Below are positions 7,543-16,032 of a DNA stretch of 64,000 nt, one piece after another. The DNA is from Flavivirga algicola (GTDB taxonomy: Bacteria; Bacteroidota; Bacteroidia; Flavobacteriales; Flavobacteriaceae). Numbering within the stretch: position 1 is the first letter of the stretch; each line of letters opens with the position of its first letter. A program made the translations under genes and the position numbers. The stretch lies in NCBI RefSeq assembly GCF_012910715.1, contig NZ_JABBHF010000001.1, forward strand, positions 379,170 to 443,169, read 5' to 3'. The notes beneath the pieces were generated by a model, which was given only the letters and a program-made list of their open reading frames with translations, was not told the DNA's origin and ran no database searches.

Positions 7543-10065
7543 ATGCGTAAATTTATACTTTGTTTACTTATAACAGTATTTACTTTTTCAATTTCAATAG
7601 CCCAAAAACCCAAAACACCTTCATCCTCAAAAATATACGAGTCCATTCAAAAACTTAATTTTTTAGGATCTGTCTTATATATCGCAGCCCATCCTGATGA
7701 TGAAAATACGCGTTTAATCTCTTATATGGCCAATCATGTAAAAGCAAGAACTGCATATTTATCCCTGACACGTGGTGATGGCGGGCAAAATCTTATCGGG
7801 CCAGAAATTAGAGAGTTATTAGGTGTTATACGAACCCAGGAATTATTAGCAGCAAGGCGTATTGATGGTGGAGAACAGCTTTTTACCAGAGCTAACGATT
7901 TTGGCTATTCAAAACACCCAGACGAAACTCTTGATATATGGGACAAAGAAGCCGTTTTAAGCGATGTCGTTTTAGCCATTAGAAAATTTAAACCAGACAT
8001 TATTATTAACCGTTTCAATCATAAAACACCAGGAAGAACCCACGGTCACCATACCAGTTCTGCTATGTTGAGTTTTGAGGCTTTCGACTTGGCAAACTCC
8101 CCAACCGCATATCCAAATCAATTAAGACAAACCAGTTTGTGGCAACCACAACGTTTGTTTTTCAACACACACTGGTGGTTTTATGGCAGCCAGGAAAAAT
8201 TTGAAAAAGTAGATAAAAGCAACATGATAAATTTCGACATTGGTGTATACTATCCTTTAAAAGGACTATCTAATAATGAAGTGGCAGCATTTGCTAGTAG
8301 CCAACACTTATGCCAAGGCTTTGGACGTTTATCACAGCGTGGCTCAACCCAAGAATATATTGAGTTTTTAAAAGGAAAACCATTAGTAGACAATAAAAAT
8401 ATTTTTACTGGTATCGATACCTCATGGAGTCGTATTAAAGGCGGAAAGGCTATTGGAAACATTTTATACAAAGTTGAAAATGAGTTTAATTTTGTTAATC
8501 CGTCGAGGCATATTCCACAACTATTAGAAGCTTATAAATTGCTTCAAAACATTGAAGACACCCATTGGAAAGTTCAAAAAACCAAAGAGCTAAAAGCCAT
8601 TATCGAAATGTGTGCTGGTTTATACCTAGAAGCTTCGGCAGATACAAACTGGGCAACACAAGGGGCATCTATAAACTTAAACATTGAAACACTAAACAGA
8701 AGTAACGCAGCCATCACTTTAGTGAGCTTTAATGATGCTAATAACCTAAACGTTTCGAAAAACATACTTCTTAAAAACAATATAAAGTTTTCTTTTAAAG
8801 AAACTGTAAAAATCAACAATGATGTACAACCTACAACTCCTTACTGGCTTAACGAAAAAGGCTCTTTAGGCATGTATAAGGCAGATGAAAAATATATTGG
8901 CTTGCCAGAAACACCAAGAATATTCAATATTGATTTTAATTTACTCATCAATAATGTTCCTATAACATTTACCAAGCCCATAGTTCAACGTTTTTCAAAA
9001 CCTGATAAAGGAGAATTGTATCGTCCATTTGAAATCATTCCTGAAGCATCAGCTAAACTAACAGAAAAGGTTATTATTTTTGACAATGATAAACAGCATG
9101 ATGTTGCTGTTATTGTAAAAGCTGGACGTGATAATTTAGAGGGGCACGTAGAGTTATGCCATCCTAACGATTGGAATGTATATCCAGCGAAGCAAAAAGT
9201 AAGTATCGAACACAAAGGAGAAGAACAAACATTTGTCTTTACAATTATTCCTCCAAAAAATCAAAGTGAAGGGTATGTTAGCCCTATAGTTCATATTAAT
9301 GATAAGGATTATACTAGAGAACTTATTGAAATAAATTATGAGCATATTCCTTTTCAAACCGTTTCACTCCCTAGTGAAAGCAAAGTTGTACGCTTAGATA
9401 TAAAAAAGAAAGGTGAAAATATTGGCTATATAGCTGGTGCTGGCGATGTCGTTCCTGAAAGTTTAAACCAAATTGGTTATAATGTACTCATTATTGACCC
9501 TGAGGATATCACTGCAGAAAAGCTTGATCGTTTTGATGCTATTGTTGTTGGGATACGAGCTTATAACACCATTGATGCCTTACAATTCAAACAGCAAATG
9601 TTATTTGACTTTGTAGCAAAAGGGGGCAATATGATTGTACAATATAATACTAGTTATAGATTAAAAACTGATAAACTCGCTCCTTATCATTTAAAGTTAT
9701 CCAGGGATCGTGTTACTGATGAAAATGCTAAAGTTCGGTTTTTAAACCCCAAGCATGAACTATTAAATTATCCTAATAAAATTACACCAGAGGATTTTAA
9801 TGGTTGGACACAAGAACGTGGGTTATATTTTCCTAATGAATGGTCTAATGAATTCACTCCTATTTTGTCTATGAATGATAAAAATGAAACACCAAAAGAT
9901 GGGAGTTTATTAGTTGCCAAACACGGAAAAGGACATTATATATACACAGGTTTAAGCTTTTTTAGAGAATTCCCCGAAGGTGTTTCTGGAGCCTATCGCC
10001 TATTTGCCAACATGCTTTCCATAGGCAAAGAAGATTTAAAACACGATGCTAAACTAAACGATTAA
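7543..10065 (+). CDS. Secreted large PIG-L family deacetylase
   Basis: A protein of 840 residues with a signal peptide (about residues 1-20, ending ISIAQ). The PIG-L/LmbE zinc-binding motif AHPDDE is at His50-Glu54, with the second site THGHH at residues 166-170. These enzymes are Zn-dependent N-deacetylases acting on N-acetylglucosaminyl or similar groups. The deacetylase fold covers about residues 40-260. The following 580 residues are beta-rich and end in a Rossmann-like region of the glutamine-amidotransferase type (about 620-830). This makes it much larger than the roughly 230-residue BshB/MshB enzymes. It heads a tight run with a small membrane peptide, a symporter and an oxidoreductase, suggesting uptake and processing of a sugar derivative. 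Confidence 0.85.
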   Translation: MRKFILCLLITVFTFSISIAQKPKTPSSSKIYESIQKLNFLGSVLYIAAHPDDENTRLISYMANHVKARTAYLSLTRGDGGQNLIGPEIRELLGVIRTQELLAARRIDGGEQLFTRANDFGYSKHPDETLDIWDKEAVLSDVVLAIRKFKPDIIINRFNHKTPGRTHGHHTSSAMLSFEAFDLANSPTAYPNQLRQTSLWQPQRLFFNTHWWFYGSQEKFEKVDKSNMINFDIGVYYPLKGLSNNEVAAFASSQHLCQGFGRLSQRGSTQEYIEFLKGKPLVDNKNIFTGIDTSWSRIKGGKAIGNILYKVENEFNFVNPSRHIPQLLEAYKLLQNIEDTHWKVQKTKELKAIIEMCAGLYLEASADTNWATQGASINLNIETLNRSNAAITLVSFNDANNLNVSKNILLKNNIKFSFKETVKINNDVQPTTPYWLNEKGSLGMYKADEKYIGLPETPRIFNIDFNLLINNVPITFTKPIVQRFSKPDKGELYRPFEIIPEASAKLTEKVIIFDNDKQHDVAVIVKAGRDNLEGHVELCHPNDWNVYPAKQKVSIEHKGEEQTFVFTIIPPKNQSEGYVSPIVHINDKDYTRELIEINYEHIPFQTVSLPSESKVVRLDIKKKGENIGYIAGAGDVVPESLNQIGYNVLIIDPEDITAEKLDRFDAIVVGIRAYNTIDALQFKQQMLFDFVAKGGNMIVQYNTSYRLKTDKLAPYHLKLSRDRVTDENAKVRFLNPKHELLNYPNKITPEDFNGWTQERGLYFPNEWSNEFTPILSMNDKNETPKDGSLLVAKHGKGHYIYTGLSFFREFPEGVSGAYRLFANMLSIGKEDLKHDAKLND

Positions 10066-10067
10066 CT

Positions 10068-10178
10068 ATGATAGACAAAAAACTCCCTAAACAGCCCTGG
10101 CTTAAGCTTTATTCTATTGTATTAATTGCTAATGCTATCTACTTTATATTTTTTTACATAATAACACAATCGTTTTAA
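10068..10178 (+). CDS. 36-residue single-pass membrane peptide
   Basis: ATG at 10068 opens a frame of 36 codons ending TAA at 10178. It starts 2 bp after the PIG-L stop and ends 3 bp before the symporter ATG, so translational coupling is likely. The peptide begins MIDKKLPKQPWLKLY, a basic and amphipathic head, and continues with one hydrophobic helix of about 20 residues. I recall comparable tiny frames beside such symporters in flavobacteria but cannot confirm conservation. It could be a small subunit or assembly factor of the symporter. Coding status is supported by exact packing and a membrane-like composition. Confidence 0.6.
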   Translation: MIDKKLPKQPWLKLYSIVLIANAIYFIFFYIITQSF

Positions 10179-10181
10179 ATC

Positions 10182-11996
10182 ATGCAGACTTTAAATTGGA
10201 TTGATTGGGTTATTTTAACTTCCACGTTGCTAGCAATTGTAGGTTACGGCACATGGAAAACCAAAGGCAGTACGAGTGTACAAGACTATGTACGTGGTGG
10301 TAACACCTCTAAATGGTGGACTATAGGGCTTTCGGTTATGGCTACTCAAGCCAGTGCTATAACATTTCTATCTACAACAGGACAAGCCTTTTCGGATGGT
10401 ATGGGCTTTGTTCAGTTTTATTTTGGACTACCCCTGGCCATGGTGATTATTTGCATGGTTTTTATTCCCCTATATCATCGTTTAAAAGTTTATACAGCTT
10501 ATGAGTTTTTGGAAAACAGGTTCGATTTAAAAACCAGAAGTTTAGCTGCCGTTTTATTTTTAATACAACGTGGTCTTGCTGCTGGAATAACCATTTTTGC
10601 CCCAGCTATCATACTATCAATTGTTTTGGGTTGGAATATAACGTATCTAAATATCGCTATAGGTATCTTGGTTATTATCTATACGGTTACTGGGGGAACC
10701 AAAGCTGTTACCGTGACACAGAAACAACAAATGTTTGTAATTTTTGCTGGCATGCTCGCTGCCCTATTCATTATCTTAAATTTAATCCCTGAAGAAGTCT
10801 CATTCACAGAAGCCGTAGACATAGCTGGGGCTACCGGCAGAATGGAAGTGCTAGATTTTTCATTTGACTTAGAAAACAGGTATACTGTTTGGTCTGGTTT
10901 AATTGGCGGTACATTTTTAATGCTATCATATTTTGGAACAGATCAGAGTCAAGTGCAGCGTTATTTATCAGGTAAATCTATGAAAGAAATGCAGATGGGA
11001 CTCATCTTTAATGGCTTGTTAAAAGTCCCAATGCAATTCTTCATTTTACTGGTTGGAATTATGGTTTTTGTGTTTTATCAATTCAACCCAGCACCTCTAA
11101 ACTTTATAGACGCTTCAACAAAAACAGTTTTAAATTCAGAATACTCACAACAATATCAAGAACTCCAACAGAAGCAAAGCGATCTTTTTAAAAGAAAAAA
11201 AGAGCTGAGTCTTTTATTTTCAAAAAATAATGACGTGTCTTTGAAAACCAATTTGTCACATTTGGATAGTATTGAAAAAACGTACCGGTTAGAATCAAAA
11301 TATCTCATTAAAAGAGCCATAGATACAGCATATGCCAACAAGTATGATCATTTAAATAACGAATTACTAGCGATCGACAATAAAGAAAGTGATGCTTATA
11401 TCGTGAAAAAAGAAGAATTAAGCACTTTGTATGAAGCATCTGCCAAAGACACCCAGACGAATGATAGGGATTACATGTTTATTTCTTTTATTCTCAAATA
11501 CCTCCCTAAAGGGTTAATTGGTTTGCTATTGGCCGTTATTTTATCTGCGGCTATGTCATCGACAGCTTCAGAAATTAATGCATTGGCAACTATAACTTCT
11601 ATTGACTTGTATGGCAGAAACCTTAAAGAGAAAAAAGATGAAAAACATATGGTTAGAGCAACAAAGGTCTTCACGCTTATTTGGGGAATTGTCGCTATTA
11701 TAATTGCTTGTTTCGCTAATCTTGCAGAGAATTTAATCCAATTAGTAAATATTATTGGGTCTATTTTTTATGGTAATGTACTCGGTATATTCTTATTGGC
11801 TTTTTTCTTTAAATTTGTTAAAGCTAACGCTGTTTTCTTTGCTGCTTTAGTTACTCAAACTATAGTTATAGTGGGCTGGTGGTTTGAATGGATGCCCTAT
11901 TTATGGCTAAACTTATTTGGATGTGTTCTCGTTATACTTATTGCTTTTATAATTCAATCTTTTACTACAAAAAATGACAAATCACTCACAACATAA
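10182..11996 (+). CDS. Sodium:solute symporter (SSS family)
   Basis: A protein of 604 residues with about 13 or 14 membrane helices. The N-terminal region has YGTWKTKG and GGNTSKWWTIGLSVMATQ, typical of SSS transporters that couple Na+ influx to uptake of sugars, sialic acid, myo-inositol or similar solutes. LSAAMSSTASEINALATI near residue 455 is the conserved helix carrying the Na+-binding Ser/Thr residues. A hydrophilic, coiled-coil-like segment of about 115 residues (roughly 310-425) interrupts the membrane domain. The 3' end overlaps the next gene by 23 bp. The substrate is unknown; the neighbours suggest a sugar derivative. Confidence 0.9.
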   Translation: MQTLNWIDWVILTSTLLAIVGYGTWKTKGSTSVQDYVRGGNTSKWWTIGLSVMATQASAITFLSTTGQAFSDGMGFVQFYFGLPLAMVIICMVFIPLYHRLKVYTAYEFLENRFDLKTRSLAAVLFLIQRGLAAGITIFAPAIILSIVLGWNITYLNIAIGILVIIYTVTGGTKAVTVTQKQQMFVIFAGMLAALFIILNLIPEEVSFTEAVDIAGATGRMEVLDFSFDLENRYTVWSGLIGGTFLMLSYFGTDQSQVQRYLSGKSMKEMQMGLIFNGLLKVPMQFFILLVGIMVFVFYQFNPAPLNFIDASTKTVLNSEYSQQYQELQQKQSDLFKRKKELSLLFSKNNDVSLKTNLSHLDSIEKTYRLESKYLIKRAIDTAYANKYDHLNNELLAIDNKESDAYIVKKEELSTLYEASAKDTQTNDRDYMFISFILKYLPKGLIGLLLAVILSAAMSSTASEINALATITSIDLYGRNLKEKKDEKHMVRATKVFTLIWGIVAIIIACFANLAENLIQLVNIIGSIFYGNVLGIFLLAFFFKFVKANAVFFAALVTQTIVIVGWWFEWMPYLWLNLFGCVLVILIAFIIQSFTTKNDKSLTT

Positions 11997-12960
11997 AACC
12001 ATTAACTGGGGTATCATTGGTTTAGGAAATATTGCCAACAAATTTGCGCAGGACTTACTAACTATTAAAGATGCCCAATTATATGCGGTCGCCTCAAGAT
12101 CACAAGAAAAAGCAGATGCCTTTGCCTCAAAATATAGTGCCACTAAAACCTATAACAGCTATGAAGCCTTGGTAAAAGATTCGAATATCGATGCCGTTTA
12201 TATAGCAACACCACATGCTTTACACAAAGAAAACACCTTATTGTGTTTAGAGCACAACATTGCGGTATTATGCGAAAAGCCCTTTGCTATGAATGAGGCA
12301 GAAGTTAATACCATGATTGCGAAGGCCAAAGAGAAAAATGTACTTCTTATGGAAGCGCTTTGGACTTATTTTCTTCCACATTATAAATATGTATTGCAGG
12401 AATTAAATAATAAAACCTATGGTAATGTTATAAAACTTGAAGCTGATTTTGGTTTTTATCGTGAGTTTGACGAGTCTTCCAGGCTCTTTAAAAAATCTTT
12501 AGGAGGCGGAAGTTTATTAGATATTGGCATCTATCCTATTTTTGCAGCGTTATCGACATTAGGTATTCCAAAAGGCATGAAAGCTGATGCTACTTTTTTT
12601 AAAAACGGAGCAGATTCGTCCTGCAATATGACTTTCGATTATGGTAACAGCATAACTGCTCATTTAAAAAGTACTCTTTTAGAGCAAACACCAACAGAAG
12701 CTATTTTCTACTGTGAAAAGGGAACTATAAAAATTAATGGTGGCTTTTTTATGCCAACAACGGTTACTATAATTTCTAATAACAAAGAAGAAACCATTGA
12801 TTTTAATTACAAAACGATTGGTTACAATTACGAAATTCTTCATTTTAACGAACTCATACGAGCAGGAAAAACAGAAAGCGATATCATGACTTTCGAGTTT
12901 AGCAAACAGCTTATAAAGCTTCTTGATGATGTAAGGTCGAGTATTAAATTAGAATATTAA
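11974..12960 (+). CDS. Gfo/Idh/MocA family NAD(P)-dependent oxidoreductase
   Basis: A protein of 328 residues. The N-terminal Rossmann motif is GIIGLGNIANKFA (about 14-26), followed by YIATPHALH and the family signature CEKPFAMN (about 105-112), whose Lys binds substrate. GGGSLLDIGIYP (about 175-186) carries the catalytic Asp/His-type region of this family. Members oxidise or reduce sugars and cyclitols. Its start lies inside the symporter gene, so transport and oxidation of one compound are probably linked. It is cytoplasmic, with no signal peptide. A strong terminator follows at 12988-13023. The family is sure; the substrate is open. Confidence 0.9.
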   Translation: MTNHSQHKTINWGIIGLGNIANKFAQDLLTIKDAQLYAVASRSQEKADAFASKYSATKTYNSYEALVKDSNIDAVYIATPHALHKENTLLCLEHNIAVLCEKPFAMNEAEVNTMIAKAKEKNVLLMEALWTYFLPHYKYVLQELNNKTYGNVIKLEADFGFYREFDESSRLFKKSLGGGSLLDIGIYPIFAALSTLGIPKGMKADATFFKNGADSSCNMTFDYGNSITAHLKSTLLEQTPTEAIFYCEKGTIKINGGFFMPTTVTIISNNKEETIDFNYKTIGYNYEILHFNELIRAGKTESDIMTFEFSKQLIKLLDDVRSSIKLEY

Positions 12961-12987
12961 AAATATATCACCTCTATAAGGTAATAT

Positions 12988-13023
12988 AAAAAAAGTGCAA
13001 CTCCTTCGAGTTGCACTTTTTTT
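12988..13023. terminator. Bidirectional intrinsic terminator
   Basis: The stem GTGCAACTC/GAGTTGCAC encloses a CTTC loop and is flanked by seven A residues on the left and eight T residues on the right. It can therefore stop transcription from both the oxidoreductase gene (plus) and the DUF2911 gene (minus), which converge here. Confidence 0.93.
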
Positions 13024-13050
13024 ATGATATTATCTCTATGATTTCTAAAA

Positions 13051-13899
13051 TTATAGCGCTCCCCATTCTTTAAGGGAATCTTTATTCATTTTTACATAAT
13101 CGGCATTTCCTGCTTTTTCAGCACCAGCTAAAGATTTTTTGGCAGCAGAAATAGCACCTTTTTTATCTCCTGCTTTAGCATGAATTAAAGACTGTTGCCT
13201 CAAAAACCAAAAACGAGGCTTGTCTTTAGTCATATCAACAGCTTTATCAATCCATGTTTTTGCTTCATTAATATCTTTACCTTCTTGTAAATAGTAAACG
13301 GCCGCAGAGAAATAATCCCCAGCACTTGGTCCATTCATTGCTTTCTTTATACTAGCAACAACTGCAACATCTGTAGGAACTTCAAATTTAACACCAACAT
13401 AAACGTCCTCCCACATCATACCTAAAGTAGCATTACTATTACTCAAATCATCGAATGACATTGTAAACGTTTCAATCTTCATAGGCAGTTTATAAATTTT
13501 TGTGTTTGTTTTAGCCGCAACTTTGGTCTCATCCCATTCACGAGGTGTACCCCAATTATTTGTATCAGCATAAAACACAACATCCCATGATTCTGTATTG
13601 GGTTTCACAAAAATAGCATAAGCTCCAGCTTTTAAGGTTTGCCCATCTATAATTACATCATCACTAAAAGTAATGGTTGTATTTTTATTAGCTCCAGTAC
13701 GCCAAAATTTTCCATAAGGAACCAAGTCTCCAAAAATAGTACGCCCTCTCATGTTTGGTCTGGAGTACTCTATAGAAACATCGGTAAGACCAACCTTTTG
13801 TTCTTGTTTAGAAAACGGACTAGGTTGTGGGGTTTTTACCTGCGCATTCATATTCAAAGAAAACACAAACGCTAGGGCAATAAATAATAGTTTTTTCAT
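13051..13899 (-). CDS. Secreted DUF2911-domain protein with helical C-terminal repeats
   Basis: A protein of 282 residues with a signal peptide (about 1-19, ending LNMNAQ). The mature N-terminal half (about 25-170) contains SIEYSRPNMRGRTIFG and GKFWRTGANKNTTI, the signature of DUF2911, a beta-sandwich family common in secreted Bacteroidota proteins. The C-terminal part (about 185-282) is helical with TPR-like pairs (AKTWIDKAVDM, GAISAAKKSL). The function is not known; a periplasmic location is predicted. It is a stand-alone gene that converges on the oxidoreductase gene across a shared terminator. Confidence 0.85.
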   Translation of the reverse strand: MKKLLFIALAFVFSLNMNAQVKTPQPSPFSKQEQKVGLTDVSIEYSRPNMRGRTIFGDLVPYGKFWRTGANKNTTITFSDDVIIDGQTLKAGAYAIFVKPNTESWDVVFYADTNNWGTPREWDETKVAAKTNTKIYKLPMKIETFTMSFDDLSNSNATLGMMWEDVYVGVKFEVPTDVAVVASIKKAMNGPSAGDYFSAAVYYLQEGKDINEAKTWIDKAVDMTKDKPRFWFLRQQSLIHAKAGDKKGAISAAKKSLAGAEKAGNADYVKMNKDSLKEWGAL

Positions 13900-14099
13900 T
13901 TTTGATCAAGTTTTATTATTAGTTTAATGACACTATAAATTTAAGCATCCAAAATCCTTTTATTGTTAACAAAAACTTAAAATAAGAGGTTGTATATTTG
14001 CGCCTTATTAAATAGTTATAAGCTTTAATCAGACAGGGTTTTCTTTTTTTAAAAAGTAAAACAATGATACAGTGATACTTAAAATAAAAAATAATTTTG

Positions 14100-14756
14100 A
14101 TGAAAAAATATTATGCTGAAATTATAGGTACGTTTGCCATGGTATTTTGTGGTTGTGGAGCCATGACGATAAATGAAATCACAAACGGCAGTATATCACA
14201 TGTTGGTGTAGCTATTACCTGGGGACTCATTGTTATGGCAATGATTTATGCTTTTGGTGAAATTTCTGGAGCACATTTTAATCCTGCCGTTACTATTGGT
14301 TTTGCTTTTGCAAAAAAATTTTCGTGGAAAGAAGTTCCAAAATATATTTTTTCGCAAGCCATAGGTGCCATACTTGCCTGTTTTATTTTATGGTTCTTAT
14401 TCCCAGAAAGTCAGTCTTTAGGAGAAACAACCCCCGCAGAAGGCTTCGCTCCATTTAAAGCCGCCATTATGGAATTTTTGTTAACCTTTTTCCTAATGGT
14501 TGTTATTATAAATGTGTCTACTGGTAGTAAAGAAATAGGTACTATGGCAGCCATTGCTGTTGGTGGTGTTATTCTTTTAGAAGCCATGTTTGCTGGACCA
14601 ATGACCAAAGCTTCAATGAATCCTATTCGGTCTATAGCTCCAGCCCTTTTCACTGGAACCTTTCAATATTTATGGCTATACATTATAGCTCCAATATTAG
14701 GAGCCATAACCGCTGTTTCTAGCTGTAAATTAGTAAAAGATGATGCCTGTTGTTAG
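14100..14756 (+). CDS. MIP/aquaporin family channel
   Basis: A protein of 218 residues with six hydrophobic helices and two half-helix signatures: HFNPAVT (Asn61-Pro62-Ala63) and SMNPIRS (Asn174-Pro175-Ile176-Arg177). The second NPA is NPI, while the pore Arg is kept. The chain ends in a Cys pair, DDACC. It resembles the flavobacterial MIP group often found with arsenic genes, but no ars gene is present here, so water, glycerol or arsenite could be the solute. ATG 14100 is chosen over the TTG just before it. A -7-like TATATTTG lies at 13993-14000 with no good -33 TTG. Confidence 0.88.
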   Translation: MKKYYAEIIGTFAMVFCGCGAMTINEITNGSISHVGVAITWGLIVMAMIYAFGEISGAHFNPAVTIGFAFAKKFSWKEVPKYIFSQAIGAILACFILWFLFPESQSLGETTPAEGFAPFKAAIMEFLLTFFLMVVIINVSTGSKEIGTMAAIAVGGVILLEAMFAGPMTKASMNPIRSIAPALFTGTFQYLWLYIIAPILGAITAVSSCKLVKDDACC

Positions 14757-15122
14757 AATAATTCCTTAGTGATTTCGATTTCAAAAACTGATATCATATT
14801 GCTTACTTAAGGGTTACCCCTTTACGTTATTTATCTGCTTTTAATCACCAAAAACCAAAAGCATAGATAATACTGATAGTACTATCAGTATTTCTGTTCA
14901 ATTTATCAGAAAACAGGTTAAACATTTTATATCTTTGATATAGCAAATTATCTACGATATTAAACTAAAACGTATATAAATAAAACGAACGTCTTGTTAA
15001 GAGTTTAATCTGAATCTTTTAAATTGAGGTTCGAACCTAATATTTATAAAGCCCCTACTACGAATAAACAGTTTAATATCTTTAAGATAAAAGAATTACA
15101 AACTATTTAAATAATTGATATT
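14757..15122. other. Intergenic stretch with a palindrome and possible promoter
   Basis: 366 bp without a credible coding frame. It holds AAGGG-TTAC-CCCTT at about 14808-14821, a perfect 24-bp palindrome at 14869-14892, and TATCTTTG at 14930-14937, a -7-like box without a well-spaced TTG. A second weaker copy, TATCTTTA, lies near 15076. This is probably the control region of the small protein gene at 15123. Confidence 0.5.
14869..14892. promoter_or_regulatory. Perfect 24-bp palindrome, possible operator
   Basis: The half-site AATACTGATAGT is followed directly by its exact reverse complement ACTATCAGTATT with no spacer. There is no T tract after it, so a terminator is less likely than a dimeric repressor site. 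It lies 38 bp before the -7-like TATCTTTG at 14930. Confidence 0.5.
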
Positions 15123-15347
15123 ATGGATTTAATAGATAAAGCACTAGAGTTTGAGCAAAGAAAGATGAAATCATTATCGACTAGTGATAGAGTAAAAATT
15201 TCGAGAGAGGCAAAAGCATTAATTTTAGACTTAAATCAAATATACAAGGTAAAAAAAGACGAAAAAATAATGGATATTATGAAGCGTTTAACAGCTATAA
15301 AGAGAAAAGTTGAAAAGCGATTAAAAGGGGCGCCTTTGACAGCTTAA
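15123..15347 (+). CDS. Small helical protein, paralogue 1
   Basis: A protein of 74 residues, rich in Lys, Glu and Leu and predicted almost wholly helical. It shares MD-I--ALEFEQRK near the N-terminus, SREAKALILDLNQIYK in the middle and MKRLTAIKRKVEKRLKG at the C-terminus with the 71-residue protein encoded 157 bp downstream, so the two are tandem paralogues. There is no signal peptide or membrane segment. I do not recognise the family. The basic C-terminus and small size could suit nucleic-acid binding or a small regulator, but that is a guess. The matching paralogue supports real coding. Confidence 0.7.
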   Translation: MDLIDKALEFEQRKMKSLSTSDRVKISREAKALILDLNQIYKVKKDEKIMDIMKRLTAIKRKVEKRLKGAPLTA

Positions 15348-15504
15348 AACTTTGTCATATTGAAAAAAATATAGATAAAAACCATTAAATATTAAATTTT
15401 ACTTAATTATTCTCTATAAAAATCAAATATCTCATATATTTTACTATATTGTCAAATTCTGAAAAAGAAGAATTGTCAGACAGATATAAATTACATTAAA
15501 ATTC

Positions 15505-15720
15505 ATGGATATTATAAGTAACGCTTTAGAATTCGAACAACGCAAACAATCTTTTAAGACAACAAGCGAACGAATAGAAGCATCAAGAGAAGTTAAAAAT
15601 TTAATATTAAGCTTAAACCAGATTTACAAAAAAGAAAAAGATCCTGAAATTATGGACTTAATGAAGCGTTTAACTGTGATTAAGCAAAAAATAGAGAAAA
15701 GGTTAAAAGGAAGACCTTAA
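15505..15720 (+). CDS. Small helical protein, paralogue 2
   Basis: A protein of 71 residues aligned end to end with the 74-residue neighbour at 15123. Conserved blocks are ALEFEQRK, SREVKNLILSLNQIYK, EIMDLMKRLT and EKRLKG, with about half the positions identical by eye. Substitutions are mostly conservative (Lys/Arg, Ile/Val), which argues that both copies are selected as proteins. The family is not recognised. A 48-bp perfect palindrome at 15761-15808 ends the unit. The 157-bp gap between the copies is AT-rich and could hold a separate promoter. Confidence 0.7.
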   Translation: MDIISNALEFEQRKQSFKTTSERIEASREVKNLILSLNQIYKKEKDPEIMDLMKRLTVIKQKIEKRLKGRP

Positions 15721-15760
15721 GCGATATTTTGATAGTCGCTTGAGTACAAGCTTAGCTCAT

Positions 15761-15808
15761 AAATAATAAAACCCTAAAATATTTAAATATTTTAGGGTTT
15801 TATTATTT
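15761..15808. terminator. 48-bp perfect palindrome acting as a terminator
   Basis: A 24-bp arm (15761-15784) is followed directly by its exact reverse complement (15785-15808). The core ACCCTAAAATATTT is flanked by A/T runs, so the RNA would form a long hairpin with a U-rich 3' side. It lies 40 bp after the stop of the 71-residue protein. Confidence 0.8.
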
Positions 15809-15912
15809 ATATAGGTTAAATATTTAATTATCCATGTAACAAAATTGAAGTGATATAGTCTCATTATATATATTGTAATAAAGTTAATTCCTATCCTATT
15901 ATCGAACACTTA

Positions 15913-15931
15913 GTGTATCAATTTTATACAC
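15913..15931. promoter_or_regulatory. Short inverted repeat before the esterase gene
   Basis: GTGTAT (15913-15918) and ATACAC (15926-15931) flank a 7-bp spacer about 100 bp before the esterase ATG. It could be an operator. The arms are only 6 bp in AT-rich DNA, so chance is possible. Confidence 0.25.
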
Positions 15932-16032
15932 ATTAAAAAACACAATCTACAATAAATAACTAATTATCAGCAAATTAAACAATGGCATGAAAATAGCGGA
16001 TAAAAAATAATAACTAAAAACAATACTTCATC

